Below, one piece after another: positions 57,271 to 64,000 of a stretch of DNA of 64,000 nt. The DNA lies in contig LRSR01012042.1 in assembly GCA_001579985.1 (NCBI GenBank), positions 1-64,000 of the forward strand, written 5' to 3'. The translations under genes and the position numbers were made by a program. The DNA is from Hypsibius dujardini (lineage: Eukaryota; Tardigrada; Eutardigrada; Parachela; Hypsibiidae). The notes beneath the pieces were generated by a model. That model saw only the letters and a program-made list of their open reading frames with translations, ran no database searches and was not told where the DNA came from. Within the stretch, counting starts at the first letter, position 1. The number at the start of each line of letters is the position of its first letter.

Positions 57271-58621
57271 CGAGGGGCAAACTGAAAGTAATGTCACCCC
57301 CTTTTTTAAAAATTACTGGTAATTACTAATTGCAAATTTATTTCATCTTCCTTCGAAGTAGTCCCCTCCAAACTGAATGCACTTTTCACATCGTGAAAGC
57401 CAAGCTCGAAAGACGGGTGAAAATCCATTCTTGGAGAGCTCCTGGAGGCGGCAGTGCACGGCTGCATCAAGTTCCTTTTTCGTGTCGAACAGCTTCCCAC
57501 GCAAACATTCTTTCAGTTTAGGAAATAAATAAAAATTACATGGTGAGAGGTCGGGCGAGTACGGGGGGTGCGGCAAAAGTTTGAGCCCTTCTTGCTGCAG
57601 AAAACCGGTGGTCAAGCTGCAGGTGTGGCTGCTGGCGTTATCGTGGTGCAGTTTCAGGCCTCGAAGTCCAGTCTTTCCTCGTTTTTTCCTCAGTTTCCGC
57701 ACGAGCTTCTTCAAGCAGGTTTTCACGTAATAGGCAGCATTGATGGTCCTCCTGCCTGGTGTGGGAACGAGCTTCGAAATGGAGACCACTCCGGAAGAGT
57801 TAAAGAAAACAATGAACATAGTCTTGCGCACGCTTCGAGAACGTCGCACTTTCAGTGGCCTTGGATCTGTTTTCTTGACCCATTCCATCGATTGACGTTT
57901 TGTAAGCGGATCATAGTAATACCCCCACATCTCATCACCTGTTACGATCTCTTTCAACCGTCGTTCGTCCTCTCCGCGGAAGTCGTTGATTAAATTTTGG
58001 CAGAAAACTAACCGGGCTTGCTTTTGGTCCGCCGTGAGCGTGTGAGGGACCCATCGAGAGCAAGTTTTTTTTCATGCCCAGCTCCCACTTCAAAATGGCT
58101 GTACACTGTGACGAACCGATGTCCACGGCATGGCGTATCTGGGCGTATGAAGCATGGGGATGAGCTATGACGAAATCACGGACGGCAATAATTTTTTCAG
58201 GAGTTACAGCTGTCGGGTGTCTTCCAGTGCGAGGTAAATCTTCCAGCACGCTTCTCGCAGCACGCAGATCAAAAAACCACCGCTGAATGGTGCGTTTGGA
58301 TGGAATAGATTCTCCTGCGAAAGTTTTCTGCAGGCGGACAAGGCATTGGCTAGGTGTGAGGCCATTTTTAAAGTCATGGAAGACAGATGTTCGAAGAGCA
58401 GAAGTGCATTTAACCATGGTGAGGCTCGTGAATAAAGTTAGCTGCTGAAAGTAGCCTGTGCCCGCTCGTCTGTCTCGCCTCTCTCCTGCCACTCGCTGCC
58501 CTACTTATTTTTTATCTAGGTCGTCTGTCTCTCCTCTGTCTTTCTGTATGAGCAGAATTTCAATACGTGCTCTAAGCTCATTTTAAAAAGGGGGGTGACA
58601 TTACTTTCAGTTTGCCCCTCG
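57271..58621 (-). mobile_element. mariner transposon (1351 bp) with intact ends
   Basis: Terminal repeats of about 40 bp begin CGAGGGGCAAACTGAAAGTA at both ends, flanked by TA at 57269-57270 and 58622-58623. The K1 (29288-29296) and K2 (52265-52275) flanks are empty sites reading straight across CATACTTTATG/A. The minus strand encodes a full-length mariner transposase. Insertion therefore postdates the kinase-block duplication. Confidence 0.95.
57343..58417 (-). CDS. mariner transposase (one frameshift, third catalytic Asp changed)
   Basis: ATG at 58417 (MVKCTSALRTSVFHDFKNGL) to stop at 57343; about 355 residues if the frame were continuous. The N-terminal half has two helix-turn-helix regions (GESIPSKRTIQRWFFDL; SYAQIRHAVDIG). 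The core has VTGDEMWGYYYD (first Asp), LHHDNASSHT (second Asp) and YSPDLSPCNFYLFPKLK. In mariners the last motif is SPDLAPSDY with the third Asp; here the position is Asn, so catalysis should be lost. One extra base in an A-run near 58065-58072 (after LGMKK) shifts the frame. Codon quality is otherwise high, so the copy is young. Confidence 0.85.
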
Positions 58622-58786
58622 TACTTTACAAACCAGCTTGGACTGAATATGATATCTGAAAAAGGTAAATATCCGCGGTTAAATTATCCAGCTTAGGGCA
58701 GCGCTGAACTGAACTGTAAACTCTGCGCAATTCTACGAGATAGCAACTGTAGACATAGGCATCATACATACCGGCTAGAATAACGG

Positions 58787-59237
58787 TGACGCGGTAGCTA
58801 ACCAGACTTATCAAATCGACCCTATTATACTAGTAGAACAACGGACGGAGACCGCTTGTCGTATTACCAGGAGGAAAGGAAAGGAAACTAAAGAAATGCA
58901 AACTGATACTTTCATAACAGCAACTCGCGAGCTTATATAAGCGCTACGAGTGCGTACATGCACAAGTACGTGTAAAAGGTATTAAATGACCCATGGCCAC
59001 ATCAGCGCAAACACCCACCAAGAAAGAGTACAGAAGCGCTCATAAACATGTCAGAGCAGTCCACATAAGACAGAGCACAGAAATGCTCTCAAATAGATTA
59101 AAACTCACTCCAATACAGAACAGTACTAAAGTACGTGTATGCTAATAATATTAAGAGATGACCAGACGCGGGGTGGTGATGACAGGCAAGAAGGCCCTGT
59201 TTGCGGTCCGGGCGTTGACGGATCAGCAGACGCGACA
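58787..59237. mobile_element. Probable solo LTR (451 bp)
   Basis: A block present in K3 but absent from the aligned K1 and K2 flanks starts TGACGCGG and ends GCGACA (TG...CA) and is flanked by the 4-bp duplication ACGG (58783-58786, 59238-59241). A TATA-like GCTTATATAAGCGC lies near 58933. No internal retroelement genes are present, as expected for a solo LTR left by recombination. Family cannot be named. It is young relative to the kinase duplication. Confidence 0.7.
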
Positions 59238-59621
59238 ACGGTATCGCATGCAGGCACGAATGTCACGCGTCATGGGGAGTTAATGTATATATTGTAACGC
59301 ATAGCATGGTCGAAGATGATTTTTATATGAAATAGTGAAAACGCAGACCAGAAAATACGGATAACATACCGTAGGCGAAAAGAAGGAAGTAGTTGGTGCA
59401 TGAAGGTCGGTGATAATATTTTCTGCCTCTCTTCAACTGATCAACTCCAAGATTAAACGGACATAAACAGGCGAAGATGTCGGGGTTTTTTAGTTTTTTC
59501 ACTATTTATGAATATGAAAATAGAAGTTTACATTATGAGTAACAGTATAAAAAGAACGAAACTCAGAAATAATTGATTGAGACGGAAACCCTCGTCTTTT
59601 GGTGGTAATCTGAAAGACGAT

Positions 59622-62397
59622 CTAGTTATGCCGTCTGCCAACCGCCTGAACCAGACCATCAAGTTTGGCTACCCTTGGGCGTTCATCTGCAACCTTCCGC
59701 AAGCAATGAGCCAAAACGTGGCTTAGTTCCGAACCAAGCCGTGCCTCAGCGTCCGATTGGTCAGGATATGCGCCGCCTTCAACTTGCTTTAAGAATTTTT
59801 TCGGTTTTTCCGAATCGACTATTATCGTTCCGTCTGCGGTTTTGTACTGTAACTGCCCTCTTCCCACCATCTCCAACACCGTGCATCCGACGCTCCAGAT
59901 ATCGCTCGCTCTTCCAATGCCAGTTAAAAACGGTTGATCCTCATCATCAGTGCCGTAGACGTAGGCTAACATCTCCGGCGACATATGGAAAAGAGTACCC
60001 TTTTTTACCTTCAAGCCCCCAACGTTGGTTTTACCCTCAACCAAAATGTGGCAATCCTCCATGTCACCCAGTTTGCAAATAGCTTGGTTTTGTGTCAAAA
60101 AGATGTTTTCGCCTTTAATGTCGCCGTGGAAGATGGGAAGGGGCGTTCGTGTAGGTAGTGTAAAGCGGATACTATCTGCCGGAGGTACTTCAAAATATCC
60201 GCCTCGCTTAACTCGATTGATTGAGAAAGTTTATTCAGTGTACCACCTGGAAAAAAATGAAAGCTTCGGAAATTACACTTACAAGGGAACAATCACCAGT
60301 GCAACTCTCAGATCGTGACCAAACTTTTTTCTTGACTACCATGTCTCCTAACATTATTTTACAAAATATGACTCGCGGCAAAGAGTTTCCCGTTCAACGG
60401 GGAGAAATTCGGGAAGATCTCAATTGGCGCACGTACATTGCCATAGCATGAGCGCTTGATTGAATGATTGAATAAGCGCTTGATTGACGGCACGTACTAA
60501 AACATGTGCTGTGCTGTGCGCGTGTGCTGTGCTGGTTGTGTACTCAAGTGCAATGCAGTGCAGTACTAATACAGTATTTTTCGGACACTTTTTTCTAACG
60601 AAACTGTACAAAAAACAAACCAATTTTTTAAGTAGCTTAAGTCATATTTTATTATAAGAAATATAAATGCTCTTTTTGGAAACAATTAGGCAAAACACTA
60701 TTCTTATTTATATATCTTATATTAAAATCTGGCTTTAGCTACTTTAAAAAGTGTTTCGTTTTTTGTCCAATTTTGTTGAACGAAATTGTCCAAAAAATAC
60801 TGTATTAGTACTGGACTGCACTGTACTTGAGTACACAACCAGCACAGCACGGGCGCACAGCACAGCACATGTCTTAGTACGTGCCGTCAATCAAGCGCTC
60901 ATTCAATCATTCAATCAAGCGCTCATGCTATGCCAATATACGTGCGCCAATTGAGATTTTCCCGAATTTCTCCCCGTTGAACGGGAAACTCTTTGCCGCG
61001 AGTCATATTTTGTAAAATCATGTTAGGGGACATGGTATTCAAGAAAAAAGTTTGGTCACGATCTGAGAGTTGCACTGGTGATTGTTCCCTTGTTAGATAA
61101 ATTAGTTAATATATAATGCTTTTTGAAATTTCAAAATAAAATAATCTGGGTACCTTCACAATATTCCATGAGTACGCCCGTTTGAGGGTTCGGTTCGCCG
61201 TTTGCACCTAACGGGAGTCGACCGATCGCCAAATACTTCACCATGGCAGGGTGTTCTATTTGCAAAAGCAGCGTCTGCTTTCGACAACGATGTCAGCATT
61301 GTTAAGAACCTTCAATGCCAAAACGTTCTTGTCTTGTGTATATTCTTTCACACCACGAATAATGGCACCGTTGTTCATGTCGCTCTCCTTGGCCTTGACC
61401 GAAAAAACCTTTCCGTAGCCACCTTTGCCAGTAAAATTAACCCATTCAAAGGCAATCTTTTGCTCCTCGTCATCAAGATCTATTTGGTATGACAGGTATG
61501 ACATCATCGTGTTTGTTGTTGAGGGCGCTTTTCGTGCATATTTTAACTCCTTAACGATGAAATTCGTCAAATCTTCGGCAGTAAGGTAATCTTTCGGATC
61601 CCGCTCGAAACATCTCTGACAGAACCCATGAATTATGTCTGGTGCACTAGCAGGAATGAAAGGTTTACCTCCGTTTTGCATCGATTCAAGCCAGTCGGGG
61701 AATGGGAGATTGTCGCCTAATAGGATCCCATCCCGATTGACGTACTGCATATTGCCTCGCATCGGCGTGTCCAGCACAACACATTCAAGACTCCAAATAT
61801 CCATGTTCGGTTCACGATTAATAGCAGACTTGGAATAATAAAAATAATCAATGAGGTCTGGATGCATAAACTTAAATCGGTTCACTATGTATCGCCACCT
61901 CGCTAGGCCACCTAGGTGGTTCGAGTAAGAACTAAACCAATCCAAAATTTTGACGCAACTACGGTCTGGCTCAATAATGATAGCGGGACTCTGTAGGTCA
62001 CCAACTACGTATGGGGGATTCTGAGTGTGAAGATAACTTAGTGCATCCAATAGTTGTAGGGTGTAGTTGATTATCTGATTGGTATCCAGCTGAACCTGCC
62101 GACAGACGTCTTGCAGCGATTCGGGTGGTTGTCCTAGGAAAGCAAAAACAAAGACATGATGCATAACATAATATCGCTGCACAATGTAACCTTGTCTGGA
62201 GCTATCCAGCTTTCCATTAGGATGCACAGGGGAGGATTTGGTTCCGGATTCAGCTCTATCCAGCGCTCCACTCGAATGCGGAGAAGAGAAGGTAGTTCCG
62301 GATCCAAAATGTTCTTTTCAACTTCCAGACAACTTCCAAATGCATAACATCGAACGAGATTAGGGTGGGTAATTTTGACAATTCTAATGGCATTATC
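59622..62397 (-). pseudogene. Dual kinase-domain protein K3 (MEKK-like), most complete copy
   Basis: Minus strand. Domain 1: KITHPNLVRCYAFGS, YTLQLLDALSYLHTQNPPYV, VGDLQSPAIII (no HRD), VKILDWFSS (DWF), NREPNMDIWSLECVVLD, then a linker (KYARKAPSTTNTMMSYLSYQ). Domain 2: FTGKGGYGKVFSVK (good glycine loop), LALKVLNNADIV (Lys of the VAIK strand), IEHPAMVKYLAIGRLPL, GVLMEYCE, then after an intron GGTLNKLSQSIELSEADIL, SALHYLHERPFP, HGDIKGENIFL, KLGDMED, LFHMSPEMLAY, ASDIWSVGCTVLEMVGRGQL and a terminal helix ending VQAVGRRHN. One-base losses occur after IVVE and within HERPFP, both in short homopolymers. The intron between MEYCE and GGTL carries an 811-bp foldback MITE. HGD replaces HRD and GDM replaces DFG, so catalysis is doubtful even if the frames are assembly errors. 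Confidence 0.75.
60282..61092. mobile_element. Harbinger-like foldback element (811 bp) in the kinase intron
   Basis: Near-perfect arms of about 340-360 bp start CAAGGGAACAATCACCAGTG at both ends. The 3-bp duplication TTA lies at 60279-60281 and 61093-61095. K1 (near 30360) and K2 (near 54350) carry the uninterrupted site ATTACAGTTA(A/G)ATAA. The arms include GTGCTGTGCTG, GCGCTTGATTGA and CCCGTTGAACGGG. No coding capacity. The frames read across the arms are mirror products of the palindrome. Confidence 0.9.
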
Positions 62398-62739
62398 TCA
62401 AAGCGCGCAGGTGCCGCCTGGCGTCATTTTTGCGCTTATGTCATAAATTACAAAAACTAATCCATTTACGTTCGCGGGAATACTCGGTAATACCCCAGAT
62501 TGAGTAGTGTCTACGATCCCGCAGTAGAAGTTTATTTCCCTTGCAGTTCGAAAATGGTATGTTGAATACCGATTGATGATAGGCAATGTGATTGGAGGAT
62601 AGTAGCAGTCACTGTCGTTTTCGATGCCAGTTTCTAAACAACCAGAATTCAAGAAACTCAAGCAAATTTTCTCACGCTCCATGGTATGGACCTGAAACCA
62701 TGGAATGGTCGCATTCTGCGCAGAAATCATGACTGCCAC
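62398..62739 (-). CDS. Open segment just upstream of K3, possibly its N-terminal part
   Basis: About 113 codons ending in a TGA that is directly in frame with the K3 segment DNAIRIVKITHPNLV. It reads MISAQNATIPWFQVHTMERE, then CLSFLNSGCLETGIENDSDC and a Gly/Pro-poor tail ending SAKMTPGGTCAL. No domain is recognised. It could be the extracellular or N-terminal portion of the kinase-like protein, cut off by a stop, or an unrelated remnant. Confidence 0.3.
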   Translation of the reverse strand: MAVMISAQNATIPWFQVHTMEREKICLSFLNSGCLETGIENDSDCYYPPITLPIINRYSTYHFRTAREINFYCGIVDTTQSGVLPSIPANVNGLVFVIYDISAKMTPGGTCAL

Positions 62740-64000
62740 TTTACGAACTTCCCTATGTAAACTGGAAAAATGAGTGTAGTTAGTTTTTAATTCAAAACGG
62801 AACCCATGCCACGTTCTCTAAACCACACGGTGTAGTAATCATATCCATAGCGAATGGTTATCAGAACTTCTATTTGAACAATAAACAAAATGATATTTTA
62901 GGGAGAGCGTGAATCGTGCCTTGCTGCAGTTTATCGGCAGCGGAAGGGGCGAACATTCCCTCTGCACCGTACATTTGCATGTAATTCTGTAAGTTGCGCA
63001 TGTCCTGGCACAACAACTCATTTTCATGGTTACAAGAGACTGCATACACTAACCCTAGCATGTTTTCGAAGGTCCTAAAAACATTTTTAGGACCTTTTTC
63101 GGTACAAATTTCACGACATTTTTGGACAAAAAAAGATGCTCTTAAACTGCCGCTATTTTGGCCGGGTGCCAAAATTTGTCCCGTGCCGAAAGGAACAAAT
63201 TTAGTCCACCGACAGTTGTTTGGCCCTAGGGCCAAAATTAATCCCGCGCTGAATATAGAACAAAATTTGTCCGCCGACTTTATTTCATCTTGTTCCAGAA
63301 CAGTCTAAAACTGATAGTCTTATAGATGACGCCGGTTTTCCGCTGGGAGACTAGGTTAATGATAACACAGGAATTTAAAAATAAAAAACAGAAGTCGAAA
63401 AAAAAATATATTACTCTGTATTTGTACCCAATAATACACTCCAAAGTTAAGGACAACAACAATAAAACAGCAAATTCCAAGCCACTGATTCGACGTCACC
63501 CAGTGCGTTGATAGATCTAAACAGAAAGGAGGAAAAAATTTTACTCCAATCTTAAAATAAGAGACTAAAGAAAGGTGAGAGGACATGCAATTGTCAGGTG
63601 TACACTGCAAATCTAGCCGTTGGAAAAACTAAAACGGTTAACCAAGTGATTGATTCATTGATTAAATACGATACGAATATTTTTTTTCAAAGTCACTTTA
63701 TACCTCTTGCCGTCGCCTTAATCTGTATTTAAAAGAGTATTTTAGGTGCTTATTCGATTTATCCTTTTTATTTAAAGAGCTTTCATTATTCTATAACGGG
63801 AAAAGACTTAAAAACAACGATGAAAAAAATAATAACAGACGCGGCCAATAATCAGTCAATCAACCACTGGTTTGAGCGTCAAATTTTCTTAACGGCCAGA
63901 CAAAAAATTTGAATTCTCGTTAAGACAACAACTTCCACTTACCTAAAACGACCTTTTTACCCTTCGGAGTTTGGACATTCGGATCAGCATTTAATTGCGA
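62740..64000. other. No recognisable feature
   Basis: Short frames only. GGCCAAAATT(T/A)(A/G)TCCC-like words recur at 63160-63260, with no clear repeat structure. The element or gene continuing past the right edge, if any, cannot be seen. Confidence 0.4.

Noticed and set aside
60420-60954. Two nearly identical 67-residue frames on opposite strands
   Set aside because: They are the two arms of the 811-bp foldback element read in mirror.
1-64000. CRISPR arrays, tRNA, rRNA or bacterial operons
   Set aside because: No regularly spaced direct repeats with unique spacers, no recognisable tRNA arms or rRNA cores. The sequence is clearly a eukaryotic nuclear type.

Overview
The window is eukaryotic. 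It holds split genes with GT-AG introns, Tc1/mariner, hAT and PIF/Harbinger-type DNA transposons, many foldback MITEs, a probable solo LTR, and animal gene families: seven-transmembrane receptors, MEKK-like kinase domains and a secreted trypsin-like protease. It reads as a small metazoan genome, probably a non-vertebrate. An ecdysozoan such as a tardigrade is a guess from the general look and is not shown by the sequence.

Layout. 0-7.8 kb: a decayed mariner (569-1772), microsatellites, a degenerate CTGT/GACA tract, one unrecognised membrane-protein frame (5166-5810) and a MITE. 7.8-26.4 kb: GPCR duplication copy A. It contains an intronless receptor pseudogene split by a 3.94-kb hAT element with an almost complete six-exon transposase gene, a 7-kb insertion with a KDZ-like transposase gene lying between inverted tandem arrays, a second receptor pseudogene, and a two-exon receptor gene (22918-25202). 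26.7-27.6 kb: a foldback element made of CCGG-hairpin minisatellites. 29-31.5 kb: a dual kinase-like pseudogene (K1) joined directly to another receptor pseudogene. 31.5-39.2 kb: GPCR copy B, with the receptor pseudogene, a two-exon receptor (34196-35572) and a further receptor (37509-39188). 40.3-41.2 kb: a decayed Tc1 element. 41.9-48.8 kb: two tandem serine protease loci on the minus strand, one intact (five exons, 340 residues) and one degenerate. 50-62.7 kb: two more copies of the kinase block (K2, K3), riddled with insertions.

The main theme is local duplication followed by transposon bombardment. Because the GPCR and kinase blocks occur two or three times, the unoccupied copies act as internal empty sites. 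They fix the ends and target-site duplications of many elements: hAT (8 bp), Tc1/mariner (TA), Harbinger-like (TTA/TAA) and the solo LTR (ACGG). The four best-supported host genes are the three spliced receptors and the trypsin-like protease. All three kinase loci and three intronless receptor loci look broken, although several of the frameshifts lie in homopolymers and could be assembly errors.
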